A stretch of DNA of 64,000 nt from Pseudomonas poae. GTDB taxonomy: Bacteria; Pseudomonadota; Gammaproteobacteria; Pseudomonadales; Pseudomonadaceae. Shown here one piece after another: positions 27,482 to 37,389 of this stretch. The position numbers were made by a program, and so were the translations under genes. The DNA is taken from NCBI RefSeq assembly GCF_001439785.1, contig NZ_JYLI01000003.1, forward strand, positions 310,001-374,000, given 5' to 3'. Under the pieces are notes generated by a model. That model saw only the letters and a list, made by a program, of their open reading frames with translations, did not search any database and was not told the DNA's origin. Position 1 is the first letter of the stretch, and the number at the start of each line of letters is the position of its first letter.

Positions 27482-28921
27482 TTAAGGGCGCTTGCGCTCG
27501 ACGGCTCGCAACAGATGCGTCGACGGCGTTTCACAGCTGATCTTGCGCCCCAGCAGCGTTTCGATCGACGGCAACTGATACGAGTCGTCTTCCCCGGCAA
27601 AGCTGATCGACACGCCTGCGGCGCCCGCACGACCGGTTCGGCCAATGCGGTGCACGTAGTCGTCCGGCACTTCCGGCAGGGTGAAGTTGATCACGTGGCT
27701 GATGCCGTCGATGTGAATCCCGCGCCCGGCCACATCGGTGGCCACCAGCACGCGAATCTTGCCTTCGCGGAAGCCTTCCAGGGTCTTGATGCGCTTGTGT
27801 TGTGGCACGTCGCCCGACAGTTGCGCGGCGTTGACGCCATCGCGCACCAGACGCTCTTCGATGCGGCGCACTTCATCCTTGCGGTTGGCGAACACCATCA
27901 CGCGCTCCCAACCGTTGTCGTTGATCAGGTTGTAGAGCAGCTTGTACTTGTCGGCACCGGCCACGGCGTAGATGTGCTGCTCGACGTTTTCGCTGGCGAC
28001 GTTCAGCGCTTCGATCTCGACGATGGACGGGTCAGTGGTCCACTGCTTGGCGAGGTTCATCACGTCTTCGGTGAAGGTCGCGGAGAACAGCAGGGTCTGG
28101 CGCTCGTTTTTCGGCGGAGTCTGACGAATGATCTGCCGCACTTGCGGGATGAAGCCCATGTCGAGCATACGGTCGGCTTCGTCCAGCACCATCACTTCGA
28201 CCATGTCCAGGTGCACGTCGCCGCGCTGGTTGAAGTCGAGCAGGCGTCCCGGAGTGGCCACAAGGATGTCGCAGTGGCGCGCTTCGAGGTGCTTGAGCTG
28301 CTTGTCGAAGTCCATGCCGCCCACGAACGTCATGACATTGAGGTCGGTGTACTTGGTCAGGTCGGCGGCGTCCTTGGCGATCTGCACCACCAGCTCGCGG
28401 GTGGGGGCGATGATCAGCGCGCGCGGTTCACCCATGTAGCGTTCTTTGGGCGGCGGCGTTTGCAACAGCTGGGTGATGATCGAAATGAGGAACGCGGCGG
28501 TCTTGCCGGTGCCGGTCTGGGCGCGGCCGATGGCGTCCTTGCCGGCGAGGGTAAAGCCCAGCACTTGCGCCTGGATCGGCGTGCAGTACGGGAAGCCCAG
28601 GTCCTGGATGGCGTGCATCAGTTCCGGAGCGAGCTTGAAGTCGTGGAAGCGGGTCTTGCCTTCCTGGGGCTCGACGACGAAGTCTTCGAGTTTCCAGGGG
28701 ATCACTACCGGTTTGGGCTTGGGCGCACGTTCGCGAGGTGGCCTGGCAGCGGCGACGGGTTCCACCGGTGCGGCAGGTTCAGGCGGCCGGGCAGCCGGTG
28801 CGCTGCGCGCTGGCTGCTGAGCCTCGGTGCGGCGGGGGGCGGCAGGGGCAGGCGCACTGGCAACTGGCGCGAGCGGCTCAGCCTCGCTTTTGCCGAACAT
28901 CTTCTTGAGTGCTTTGAGCAC
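27482..28921 (-). CDS. rhlB: DEAD-box RNA helicase (RhlB)
   Basis: ATP-dependent RNA helicase of about 479 residues. An extended Pro/Ala-rich N-terminal region (residues about 10-80) precedes the helicase core: AQTGTGKT (motif I), [22 protein letters not shown], and in domain 2 VATDVAGRG and HRIGRTGR. I use the GTG at 28921, which gives the usual start [10 protein letters not shown]; the open frame extends to 29002. RhlB unwinds RNA for RNase E/PNPase-linked decay. The next gene on the same strand is the carboxylesterase. Confidence 0.93.
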   Translation of the reverse strand: MLKALKKMFGKSEAEPLAPVASAPAPAAPRRTEAQQPARSAPAARPPEPAAPVEPVAAARPPRERAPKPKPVVIPWKLEDFVVEPQEGKTRFHDFKLAPELMHAIQDLGFPYCTPIQAQVLGFTLAGKDAIGRAQTGTGKTAAFLISIITQLLQTPPPKERYMGEPRALIIAPTRELVVQIAKDAADLTKYTDLNVMTFVGGMDFDKQLKHLEARHCDILVATPGRLLDFNQRGDVHLDMVEVMVLDEADRMLDMGFIPQVRQIIRQTPPKNERQTLLFSATFTEDVMNLAKQWTTDPSIVEIEALNVASENVEQHIYAVAGADKYKLLYNLINDNGWERVMVFANRKDEVRRIEERLVRDGVNAAQLSGDVPQHKRIKTLEGFREGKIRVLVATDVAGRGIHIDGISHVINFTLPEVPDDYVHRIGRTGRAGAAGVSISFAGEDDSYQLPSIETLLGRKISCETPSTHLLRAVERKRP

Positions 28922-29023
28922 GGTGATCTCATTAAATGGGTTAAGGAATGTACGCCGGCCAGTGTAATGCAAGAATCGGGCGCGGCGTAGTGCGTCTGTC
29001 ATACGGCTACATAAACGCCGGCT

Positions 29024-29809
<786 letters not shown>

Positions 29810-29815
29810 TCACTC

Positions 29816-29831
29816 TGGTACGGCGCTTGCT
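29816..29831 (+). promoter_or_regulatory. Sigma-54 promoter for aapJQMP
   Basis: TGGTACG, 4 bp, TTGCT: only one mismatch to TGGCACG-N4-TTGCW, and the GG and GC doublets are exactly 10 bp apart. It lies about 195 bp upstream of aapJ in an otherwise gene-free 346-bp region. Sigma-54 control with the AauRS-type or NtrBC system is known for acidic amino-acid uptake in Pseudomonas. Confidence 0.75.
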
Positions 29832-30026
29832 ATGCACACAGCGATGTCAGGTCTCTTCCACGTCGGTAACACTATCAGTGACGCCGCTTGTGGGATAGCA
29901 ACTGGACTTATAGCGACAGCCTCAAACCGTTTGACCCCAAAAAAAGCCAACACGGGTCAAAGTCGCCTCAAAAGGGTGCGGTGGGGTTCGAGCTCCGACA
30001 CAACAAGAGCAAAACTGGAGGTTTGA

Positions 30027-31058
30027 ATGAAGGTATTGAAATCCACCCTGGCTATCGTGACCGCGGCCGCTGTATTGGGTGTCAGTGGTTTTGCCCAAGC
30101 CGGCGCCACCCTGGACGCCGTGCAGAAGAAAGGCTTTGTGCAATGTGGCGTGAGTGACGGCCTGCCGGGTTTCTCGGTACCGGATGCCAGCGGCAAGATC
30201 CTCGGGATCGATGCTGACGTTTGCCGTGCTGTAGCCGCCGCCGTGTTTGGCGACGCGACCAAGGTCAAGTTCAGCCAGTTGAATGCCAAGGAGCGTTTCA
30301 CCGCGCTGCAATCGGGCGAAGTGGACATTCTGTCGCGCAACACCACCATGACCAGCTCTCGCGACGCGGGCATGGGCCTGAAATTCCCGGGCTTCATCAC
30401 CTACTACGACGGCATCGGCTTTCTGGTAAACAACAAGCTGGGCGTTAAAAGTGCCAAGGAACTGGACGGTGCAACCATCTGCATCCAGGCCGGTACCACC
30501 ACCGAGCTGAACGTTTCCGACTACTTCCGTGGCAACGGTCTGAAATACACCCCGATCACCTTCGACACCTCCGATGAAAGCGCCAAGTCGCTGGAATCCG
30601 GGCGTTGCGACGTGCTGACCTCCGACAAGTCCCAACTGTTCGCCCAGCGCAGCAAGCTGGCCTCGCCGAAGGACTACGTGGTTCTGCCGGAAACGATTTC
30701 CAAGGAGCCGCTGGGCCCGGTCGTGCGTAACGGCGACGACGAGTGGCTGGCCATCGTGCGCTGGGTTGGCTACGCCATGCTCAACGCTGAAGAAGCCGGC
30801 ATCACCTCGAAAAACGTTGAAGCTGAAGCCAAGTCCACCAAGAACCCGGACGTTGCACGTCTGCTCGGTGCCGACGGCGAATACGGCAAAGACCTGAAAG
30901 TGAAGAAAGACTGGGTCGTGCAGATCGTCAAGCAAGTCGGTAACTACGGCGAAGTGTTCGAGCGCAACCTGGGCAAGAGCACCCCGCTGGAAATCGACCG
31001 CGGCCTGAACGCACTGTGGAACAACGGCGGTATCCAGTACGCACCCCCTGTGCGCTGA
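30027..31058 (+). CDS. aapJ: Amino-acid ABC transporter substrate-binding protein AapJ
   Basis: Periplasmic binding protein of a polar amino-acid transporter of the Aap/Bzt type. It has a signal peptide (cleavage after GFAQA), 343 residues, and the family signature GFSVPDASGKILGIDADVCRAVA. TTTELNVSDYF and LTSDKSQLFAQR fit AapJ. The start has TGGAGG upstream. It is first in the operon, 73 bp before aapQ with a hairpin between, which could raise binding-protein levels over permease. Confidence 0.95.
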   Translation: MKVLKSTLAIVTAAAVLGVSGFAQAGATLDAVQKKGFVQCGVSDGLPGFSVPDASGKILGIDADVCRAVAAAVFGDATKVKFSQLNAKERFTALQSGEVDILSRNTTMTSSRDAGMGLKFPGFITYYDGIGFLVNNKLGVKSAKELDGATICIQAGTTTELNVSDYFRGNGLKYTPITFDTSDESAKSLESGRCDVLTSDKSQLFAQRSKLASPKDYVVLPETISKEPLGPVVRNGDDEWLAIVRWVGYAMLNAEEAGITSKNVEAEAKSTKNPDVARLLGADGEYGKDLKVKKDWVVQIVKQVGNYGEVFERNLGKSTPLEIDRGLNALWNNGGIQYAPPVR

Positions 31059-31073
31059 TCGCTGATGGTTCTG

Positions 31074-31100
31074 TCACCCGGTGGGCCAACCGCCGGGTGA
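31074..31100 (+). promoter_or_regulatory. Intercistronic hairpin between aapJ and aapQ
   Basis: An 8-bp perfect stem (TCACCCGG / CCGGGTGA) with an 11-nt loop, followed by a T-rich run (TGTTCTGTTCCATTCTTTTC). Such elements between binding-protein and permease genes act as partial terminators or protect the upstream message. Confidence 0.6.
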
Positions 31101-31130
31101 TGTTCTGTTCCATTCTTTTCGGGGCACTTC

Positions 31131-32312
31131 ATGCAAAATCAAATCGGCGCACCCAAGCAGAAGCTCAGCTTCAGCGATCCCAAAGTGCGTGCGTGGCTCT
31201 TCCAGATCATCACGATTGTGGCGGTGGTCTCCCTGGGCTGGTACCTCTTCAACAATACGCAGACCAACCTTCAGCACCGGGGCATCACCTCGGGGTTCGA
31301 CTTTCTTGAGCGCAGTGCCGGCTTCGGCATCGCGCAGCACCTGATCGACTACACCGAATCGGACAGCTATGCCCGGGTGTTTGTGATCGGCTTGCTCAAC
31401 ACCTTGCTGGTGACTGTGATCGGCGTGGTCCTGGCGACCCTGCTGGGCTTCATCATCGGCGTGGCGCGCCTGTCGCCCAACTGGATGATCAACAAGCTGG
31501 CGACGGTGTATGTGGAAGTGTTCCGCAACATCCCGCCGTTGCTGCAGATCCTGTTCTGGTACTTCGCGGTGTTCCTGACCATGCCGGGGCCGCGCAACAG
31601 CCATAACTTCGGCGATACCTTCTTCGTCAGCAGCCGGGGCCTGAACATGCCGGCGGCGCTGGCCGCCGACGGGTTCTGGCCGTTCGTGATCAGTGTGGTG
31701 CTCGCCATCGTTGCTATCGTGTTGATGGCGCGCTGGGCCAACAAGCGCTTCGAGGCCACGGGCGTACCGTTCCACAAGTTCTGGGCCGGCCTTGCGCTGT
31801 TCATCGTGATCCCGGCGTTGTGCGCCTTGATCTTCGGCGCGCCGCTGCACTGGGAAATGCCAAAACTGCAAGGCTTCAACTTCGTTGGCGGCTGGGTATT
31901 GATCCCCGAACTGCTGGCGCTGACGTTGGCGCTGACGGTCTATACGGCGGCGTTCATCGCCGAGATCGTGCGGTCGGGCATCAAGTCCGTCAGCCACGGC
32001 CAGACCGAAGCCGCCCGCTCCCTGGGCCTGCGCCCTGGGCCGACGCTGCGCAAGGTCATCATTCCACAGGCGCTGCGGGTGATCATTCCGCCGCTGACCA
32101 GCCAATACCTGAACCTGGCGAAAAACTCGTCACTGGCCGCCGGTATCGGTTACCCGGAAATGGTTTCGCTGTTTGCCGGCACGGTGCTCAACCAGACTGG
32201 CCAGGCGATTGAAGTCATTGCCATCACCATGAGCGTGTACCTGGCGATCAGCATCAGCATTTCCCTGCTGATGAACTGGTACAACAAGCGCATTGCGCTG
32301 ATCGAGCGGTGA
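31131..32312 (+). CDS. aapQ: Amino-acid ABC transporter permease AapQ
   Basis: Inner-membrane permease of 393 residues. It has an N-terminal helix (residues 22-40), a long periplasmic region, then the HisM-type permease domain with LLNTLLVTVIGVV, VEVFRNIPPLLQILFWY and the EAA loop EAARSLGLRPG. AapQ pairs with AapM. It lies 10 bp upstream of aapM. Confidence 0.95.
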   Translation: MQNQIGAPKQKLSFSDPKVRAWLFQIITIVAVVSLGWYLFNNTQTNLQHRGITSGFDFLERSAGFGIAQHLIDYTESDSYARVFVIGLLNTLLVTVIGVVLATLLGFIIGVARLSPNWMINKLATVYVEVFRNIPPLLQILFWYFAVFLTMPGPRNSHNFGDTFFVSSRGLNMPAALAADGFWPFVISVVLAIVAIVLMARWANKRFEATGVPFHKFWAGLALFIVIPALCALIFGAPLHWEMPKLQGFNFVGGWVLIPELLALTLALTVYTAAFIAEIVRSGIKSVSHGQTEAARSLGLRPGPTLRKVIIPQALRVIIPPLTSQYLNLAKNSSLAAGIGYPEMVSLFAGTVLNQTGQAIEVIAITMSVYLAISISISLLMNWYNKRIALIER

Positions 32313-32322
32313 GGAAACCTGC

Positions 32323-33420
32323 ATGAGTTCGCATACGTTCAAACCTGATATGCCGCCGCCGAACAAAGTCTTCGGGCCGATGGCATGGATGCGCGCCAAC
32401 CTGTTCTCCAGCTGGCTCAATACCCTGCTGACGCTGTTGGCGTTTTACCTGATCTATCTGGTGGTCCCGCCGATCCTGAACTGGGCCATCCTTGACGCCA
32501 ACTGGGTGGGTACGACTCGCGCCGATTGCACAAAGGAGGGCGCCTGCTGGGTGTTCATCCAACAGCGCTTCGGGCAGTTCATGTATGGCTACTACCCGGG
32601 CGACCTGCGCTGGCGCGTGGACCTCACCGTGTGGCTGGCCATCGTTGGCGTGGCGCCGTTGTTCATCTCGCGTTTTCCGCGCAAGGCGATCTACGGCCTG
32701 GGCTTTCTGGTGCTGTACCCGATCATTGCGTTCTTCCTGCTGCACGGCGGCGCTTTCGGCCTGACCAACGTGGCGACCAGCCAATGGGGCGGCCTGATGC
32801 TGACACTGGTGATCGCCACCGTCGGCATTGCTGGCGCGTTGCCGCTGGGCATCGTGCTGGCCTTGGGCCGACGCTCGAACATGCCGGCGATTCGGGTGGT
32901 CTGCGTGACCTTCATCGAATTCTGGCGCGGCGTGCCGTTGATCACGGTGCTGTTCATGTCCTCGGTGATGCTGCCGTTGTTTTTGCCTGAAGGCATGGGC
33001 ATCGACAAGCTGCTGCGGGCATTGATCGGCGTGATCCTGTTCCAGTCGGCCTACGTGGCCGAGGTGGTGCGCGGCGGTCTGCAAGCGATCCCTAAAGGTC
33101 AGTACGAAGCCGCTGCGGCGATGGGCCTGGGTTACTGGCGCAGCATGGGCCTGGTGATTTTGCCGCAAGCCCTGAAGATGGTGATTCCCGGCATCGTCAA
33201 CACGTTTATCGCGTTGTTCAAGGACACCAGCCTTGTGATCATCATCGGCCTGTTCGACCTGCTCAACAGCGTCAAGCAAGCTGCCGCCGACCCGAAATGG
33301 TTGGGTATGGCCACCGAGGGCTACGTGTTCGCCGCCCTGGTGTTCTGGATTTTCTGTTTTGGTATGTCGCGCTATTCCATTCATTTGGAACACAAGCTCG
33401 ACACAGGCCACAAGCGTTAG
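32323..33420 (+). CDS. aapM: Amino-acid ABC transporter permease AapM
   Basis: Second permease, 365 residues, with a hydrophobic N-terminal helix, a large loop ([12 protein letters not shown]), then the conserved HisM permease domain ([19 protein letters not shown] loop [13 protein letters not shown]). The start is preceded by GAGGAAA. It is followed 11 bp later by aapP. Confidence 0.95.
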   Translation: MSSHTFKPDMPPPNKVFGPMAWMRANLFSSWLNTLLTLLAFYLIYLVVPPILNWAILDANWVGTTRADCTKEGACWVFIQQRFGQFMYGYYPGDLRWRVDLTVWLAIVGVAPLFISRFPRKAIYGLGFLVLYPIIAFFLLHGGAFGLTNVATSQWGGLMLTLVIATVGIAGALPLGIVLALGRRSNMPAIRVVCVTFIEFWRGVPLITVLFMSSVMLPLFLPEGMGIDKLLRALIGVILFQSAYVAEVVRGGLQAIPKGQYEAAAAMGLGYWRSMGLVILPQALKMVIPGIVNTFIALFKDTSLVIIIGLFDLLNSVKQAAADPKWLGMATEGYVFAALVFWIFCFGMSRYSIHLEHKLDTGHKR

Positions 33421-33431
33421 GAGTTGATGTG

Positions 33432-34196
33432 ATGAGCGAAGCGATCAAACAGCCTGTGAGCCCTGAAGGCATTATCCAGATGCAGGGCGTCAACAAGTGG
33501 TACGGCCAGTTCCACGTGTTGAAAGACATCAACCTCAACGTCAAGCAGGGCGAGCGTATCGTGCTGTGCGGCCCGTCGGGTTCGGGCAAGTCCACCACCA
33601 TCCGCTGCCTCAACCGTCTGGAAGAGCACCAGCAGGGCCGCATCGTGGTCGATGGCGTGGAACTGACCAACGACCTCAAGCAGATCGAAGCGATCCGCCG
33701 TGAAGTGGGCATGGTGTTCCAGCACTTCAACCTGTTCCCGCACCTGACCATCCTGCAGAACTGCACGCTGGCGCCGATGTGGGTGCGCAAGATGCCCAAG
33801 CGCAAGGCCGAGGAAATCGCCATGCACTACCTGGAGCGCGTGCGCATTCCGGAGCAGGCGCACAAGTTTCCGGGGCAACTGTCCGGCGGCCAGCAACAGC
33901 GTGTGGCGATTGCCCGCGCGCTGTGCATGAAACCCAAGATCATGCTGTTCGACGAACCGACCTCGGCCCTCGACCCGGAAATGGTCAAAGAGGTGCTGGA
34001 CACTATGATCGGCCTGGCCGAAGACGGCATGACCATGTTGTGCGTAACCCACGAAATGGGGTTTGCGCGCACCGTGGCCAACCGCGTGATCTTCATGGAC
34101 AAGGGCGAAATCGTGGAACAGGCGGCGCCGAACGACTTCTTCGACAACCCGCAGAACGATCGGACCAAGTTGTTCTTGAGCCAGATTCTGCATTGA
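33432..34196 (+). CDS. aapP: Amino-acid ABC transporter ATP-binding protein AapP
   Basis: ATPase subunit, 254 residues, with Walker [11 protein letters not shown]-loop [10 protein letters not shown], signature LSGGQQQR, Walker [13 protein letters not shown] and the H-loop VTHEMGF. This is the polar amino-acid group (GlnQ/AapP). The start is ATG at 33432 after AGGAG; the open frame reaches further upstream. It is the last gene of the operon, followed by a clear terminator. Confidence 0.96.
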   Translation: MSEAIKQPVSPEGIIQMQGVNKWYGQFHVLKDINLNVKQGERIVLCGPSGSGKSTTIRCLNRLEEHQQGRIVVDGVELTNDLKQIEAIRREVGMVFQHFNLFPHLTILQNCTLAPMWVRKMPKRKAEEIAMHYLERVRIPEQAHKFPGQLSGGQQQRVAIARALCMKPKIMLFDEPTSALDPEMVKEVLDTMIGLAEDGMTMLCVTHEMGFARTVANRVIFMDKGEIVEQAAPNDFFDNPQNDRTKLFLSQILH

Positions 34197-34210
34197 TCGA
34201 TGGTTGAATG

Positions 34211-34242
34211 AATAAACCCGGCCTGGTGCCGGGTTTATTTTT
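34211..34242 (+). terminator. Intrinsic terminator of aapJQMP
   Basis: A 12-bp perfect stem (AATAAACCCGGC / GCCGGGTTTATT) with a 5-nt loop, followed by TTTTG, 14 bp after the aapP stop. Confidence 0.93.
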
Positions 34243-34333
34243 GCCTGTAGGCTGTAGGGCTATTCGCCAGTTGCTCGGTCATTTGCGCCACGCACCTGTC
34301 AGACCTTGTTTTTTCTTTTCCTACAGTTGATCC

Positions 34334-35599
34334 ATGAGCCCTCAAGCCCAACGCACACCCGACCTGGAAGCACTCCTGATTGACGCCGAAGCCGACGACG
34401 ATGCGGTGCAACAGGCGCCCGCGCCTGTGACTCGCCCGTGGCTGTTGCTGCTGGGCCTGATCCTGGTGGCGCTGAATCTGCGCCCGGCGTTGTCGAGCCT
34501 CGCACCGCTGCTCAGCCAGGTGTCCGATAGCCTGGGGTTATCGGCGGCTCGGGCCGGGTTGCTGACCACCTTGCCGGTGTTGTGCCTGGGCCTGTTCGCG
34601 CCGCTGGCACCGATCCTGGCGCGGCGGTTTGGCGCCGAGCGCGTGGTGCTGGGCGTTTTGCTGATGCTGGCCGCCGGTATCACCCTGCGCAGTGCGTTCG
34701 GTGAAGTGGGCCTGTTTAGTGGCAGCCTGCTCGCCGGGGCGAGCATCGGCGTTATCGGCGTGTTGTTGCCGGGCATCGTCAAGCGCGACTTCGCCAGGCA
34801 GGCCGGCGCGATGACCGGCGTGTACACCATGGCGCTGTGCCTCGGCGCGGCGTTGGCGGCAGGGGCGACGGTGCCGTTGAGCCATTACTTTGCAGACGAC
34901 TGGTCGCTCGGCCTGGGTTTCTGGATGCTGCCGGCGCTGTTCGCAGCGTTGTGCTGGCTGCCTCAGGCCGGGCGCAAACACGCGACCCACCAGGTCGCCG
35001 CGCGGGTCAAGGGCCTGCTGCGCGACCCGCTGGCCTGGCAAGTGACCTTGTACATGGGCCTGCAATCGTCGCTGTCGTACATCGTGTTTGGCTGGATGCC
35101 ATCGATCCTGATGGGGCGGGGCCTTAGCGCCACAGACGCGGGTTTGGCGCTGTCCGGTTCCATCATTGTGCAACTGCTCAGTGCACTGACCGCGCCGTGG
35201 CTGGCCACGCGTGGCAAGGATCAGCGCCTGGCAATCGTGGTGGTGATGGTCATGACGCTCGGCGGGCTGTTCGGCTGCCTGTACGCGCCGATCGACGGCC
35301 TCTGGGGCTGGGCGGTTTTGCTCGGCCTGGGGCAGGGCGGTACGTTCAGTCTGGCGCTGACCCTGATCGTGTTGCGCTCGCGGGACGCCCACGTGGCGGC
35401 CAGCTTGTCGGGCATGGCCCAGGGTATCGGCTACACCCTGGCGTCAATGGGGCCGTTGGCCGTGGGTGTGATCCACGACGTCACCGGCGGCTGGAGTGCG
35501 GTCGGCTGGGTGTTCGGCGTGATCGGCGTGGCCGCCATCATCGCCGGCCTCGGCGCCGGCCGCGCACTGTACGTGGGGGCCGGCAGCGCGCGGCGCTGA
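34334..35599 (+). CDS. MFS transporter (CynX/NimT-like)
   Basis: A 421-residue major-facilitator protein with a soluble N-terminal tail of about 30 residues and about 12 membrane helices. The opening membrane segment (LVALNLRPALSSLAPLL) is the signature of the cyanate-transporter CynX/NimT group. The substrate cannot be assigned; no cyanase or nitroimidazole genes are adjacent. It converges with the fimbrial cluster, 3 bp from the last pilin gene. Confidence 0.9.
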   Translation: MSPQAQRTPDLEALLIDAEADDDAVQQAPAPVTRPWLLLLGLILVALNLRPALSSLAPLLSQVSDSLGLSAARAGLLTTLPVLCLGLFAPLAPILARRFGAERVVLGVLLMLAAGITLRSAFGEVGLFSGSLLAGASIGVIGVLLPGIVKRDFARQAGAMTGVYTMALCLGAALAAGATVPLSHYFADDWSLGLGFWMLPALFAALCWLPQAGRKHATHQVAARVKGLLRDPLAWQVTLYMGLQSSLSYIVFGWMPSILMGRGLSATDAGLALSGSIIVQLLSALTAPWLATRGKDQRLAIVVVMVMTLGGLFGCLYAPIDGLWGWAVLLGLGQGGTFSLALTLIVLRSRDAHVAASLSGMAQGIGYTLASMGPLAVGVIHDVTGGWSAVGWVFGVIGVAAIIAGLGAGRALYVGAGSARR

Positions 35600-35601
35600 A
35601 T

Positions 35602-36240
35602 CTACAGGTAAACCACTTCAAGAGTGGCCGACCCGTCCATCAGCGTCTCCACGCTCAGATCGAGGTTTTTGCGCGCGTTGAGCGTGGCTTCCAGCGTCAG
35701 CGTGCTGGTCAGGCTGCGGATGGCCGACGGCCCGGCAACGCTGCCCACCAGGTCGGTGAACCCCAACAGGCTGCGTGAGCCAATGTCGATGGGGTTGAGG
35801 TTGGCGGTGCGCCAGGCGACCCCGCCGGTAGTGGACTCGGTGCCGTACACCACGCTCATGTCGTCGACAACGGTTTGTTTCGGGTCAACGCTCACCGAGT
35901 ACACGCCGATCTTGTTACCGCTGGTGTCCAACCCCAGGCCGTAGAAAATTTCGCTGTTGACATGCGCCGTGCCGTCGCGGTTATCGCGCATGCGCAGGGC
36001 GAAGCGGCCGGGGGCATTGCAGCTGACCGTCAGGGTCAGGGACTTGAGGGGCAGACGTGTGCCGACCTCCTCGTTGAGGTCGTTGCGCGAGATTTTGCCG
36101 AAGTCCACTCGCCCGCCGCTCGACAGCAACGGCGTGCAGGCCATCGGCGTGATCAGGCCCTTGACGCTCAGGTCGACGTTGGAGGCGGCGTGCGCAGTGC
36201 CTGCCAGCAAAGGCAATACAGCAAATAGCAGGGGGGTCAT
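35602..36240 (-). CDS. DUF1120 fimbrial subunit (pilin) 1
   Basis: A 212-residue secreted pilin-like protein of DUF1120, a family found in beta-type chaperone-usher fimbriae. The signal peptide ends GTAHA. The start motif SNVDLSVKGLITPMACTPLLSSGG, with the first Cys of the disulfide and VSCNAPG as the second, matches the other subunits here. The C-terminus ends in LEVVYL, like the donor/groove strand of its paralogues. The ATG at 36240 follows AGGAGC. It is last in the cluster, after the probable tip protein. Confidence 0.88.
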   Translation of the reverse strand: MTPLLFAVLPLLAGTAHAASNVDLSVKGLITPMACTPLLSSGGRVDFGKISRNDLNEEVGTRLPLKSLTLTVSCNAPGRFALRMRDNRDGTAHVNSEIFYGLGLDTSGNKIGVYSVSVDPKQTVVDDMSVVYGTESTTGGVAWRTANLNPIDIGSRSLLGFTDLVGSVAGPSAIRSLTSTLTLEATLNARKNLDLSVETLMDGSATLEVVYL

Positions 36241-36250
36241 GGCGGTGCTC

Positions 36251-37378
36251 CTAGGGGTAGTGAAGTTCGAGGGTGGCCGCGCCATCCAGCTGCACCTCGC
36301 TGCCCAGGTCCAGGGAACCCAGCGGTGCGATCACCGCTTCCAGGCTCGCAGTGGCGCTGAGTTGTTTGATCGGCACGGGGCCGCTGGTACTGCCGGCGCT
36401 GGTGCTGAAACCCAGGTAACGGCTGGCGCCTATCGCCAAGGGAAGGGCGCTGGCGCTGCTCCAGGCCGAGGTGCCCGTGGCCGAGTCGGTGCGATACAGC
36501 TGCGGCCAGCTGTCGGCGGTGGTGCGCGTGGGATCGAACATCAGGCGGTAGCGGCCAATCCTGTTTTGCCGGACGTCCAGGCCCAGGCCGAAGAGAGTGT
36601 CGTCCGCGGGCCCCGTGGCCGAGCCGAGGCGGTTGTCCCCCAGGCGCAGGGTGAAGGCGCTGGGCGCATCGCAGGCGACGCTGACGATCAAGGGACGTGC
36701 GGGCAGCGCGGTCTCCTTGTCCATGTTCAGGTCCATCACCGAGAGTTTGCCGAAGTCCACCGTGCCGCCCCCGGACAGGCTCGGCGTGCAGGCCGCCGGG
36801 GCGAAGCGTGCCTGCAGGCGCAGTTCCCGCGAGCGGCCGGCGTTTATTGCATCGAACACGCCGTTGGTGTCCCAGGTGACAGCGTCGTTGACCTGCGAGG
36901 CGGCTTCGCTGGCCCAGGCGCTGATCTGGATCTGCACTGACAGGCTGCGACCCCCCGCGGCTACCCCGGCGCGCAGCGGCACGATGCCGTGTTCCGGACG
37001 CCAGCGCAGGCTTGTCGCGGTCTGGACCGGGGGCTGGCCGCTGCCGGCGAGCAGGCCCAATTCCACGCCTTGACCGTCGAGCAGCGCATCGCTCACCTGC
37101 AGGCTGTAACTGCCGCGAGGGGTAAACGCGAAGCGCTCAAGGTCTGCTGCCATGGCGCGATAGAACAGGCTCATGTCGGTGGGGTTGGGACAGTTCAGGG
37201 TCAGGCCCAAACGCCGTTCGCCCAACGAACGCTCGGTGGCTGGCGTGAGTGCGAGCGTGCGGTTCATCAGGCCGAAATCCACCCTCGGTTCGCTCAGGTG
37301 CAACTGGCACTCATCGGCGCCCCAGGCATTGGCAGCCTGCAGGAGGGCGAGGGCGAGCAAGGCAGGTTTCATGCCCAT
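36251..37378 (-). CDS. Two-domain DUF1120 protein, probable tip adhesin
   Basis: A 375-residue exported protein (signal peptide ending ANAWGAD). The N-terminal half (about 22-215) is beta-rich with its own cysteine pair (ECQLHLSEP, LNCPNPT); the C-terminal half (about 220-375) is a DUF1120 pilin module (CTPSLSGGGTVDFGK, VACDAPS, ending LELHYP). Doubled architecture directly after the usher is the usual layout for a tip adhesin, so ligand binding by the first domain is likely. An ATG at 37393 overlaps the usher stop (ATGA), but AGGACT favours 37378. The ligand is unknown. Confidence 0.85.
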   Translation of the reverse strand: MGMKPALLALALLQAANAWGADECQLHLSEPRVDFGLMNRTLALTPATERSLGERRLGLTLNCPNPTDMSLFYRAMAADLERFAFTPRGSYSLQVSDALLDGQGVELGLLAGSGQPPVQTATSLRWRPEHGIVPLRAGVAAGGRSLSVQIQISAWASEAASQVNDAVTWDTNGVFDAINAGRSRELRLQARFAPAACTPSLSGGGTVDFGKLSVMDLNMDKETALPARPLIVSVACDAPSAFTLRLGDNRLGSATGPADDTLFGLGLDVRQNRIGRYRLMFDPTRTTADSWPQLYRTDSATGTSAWSSASALPLAIGASRYLGFSTSAGSTSGPVPIKQLSATASLEAVIAPLGSLDLGSEVQLDGAATLELHYP

Positions 37379-37389
37379 GGTGAGAGTCC

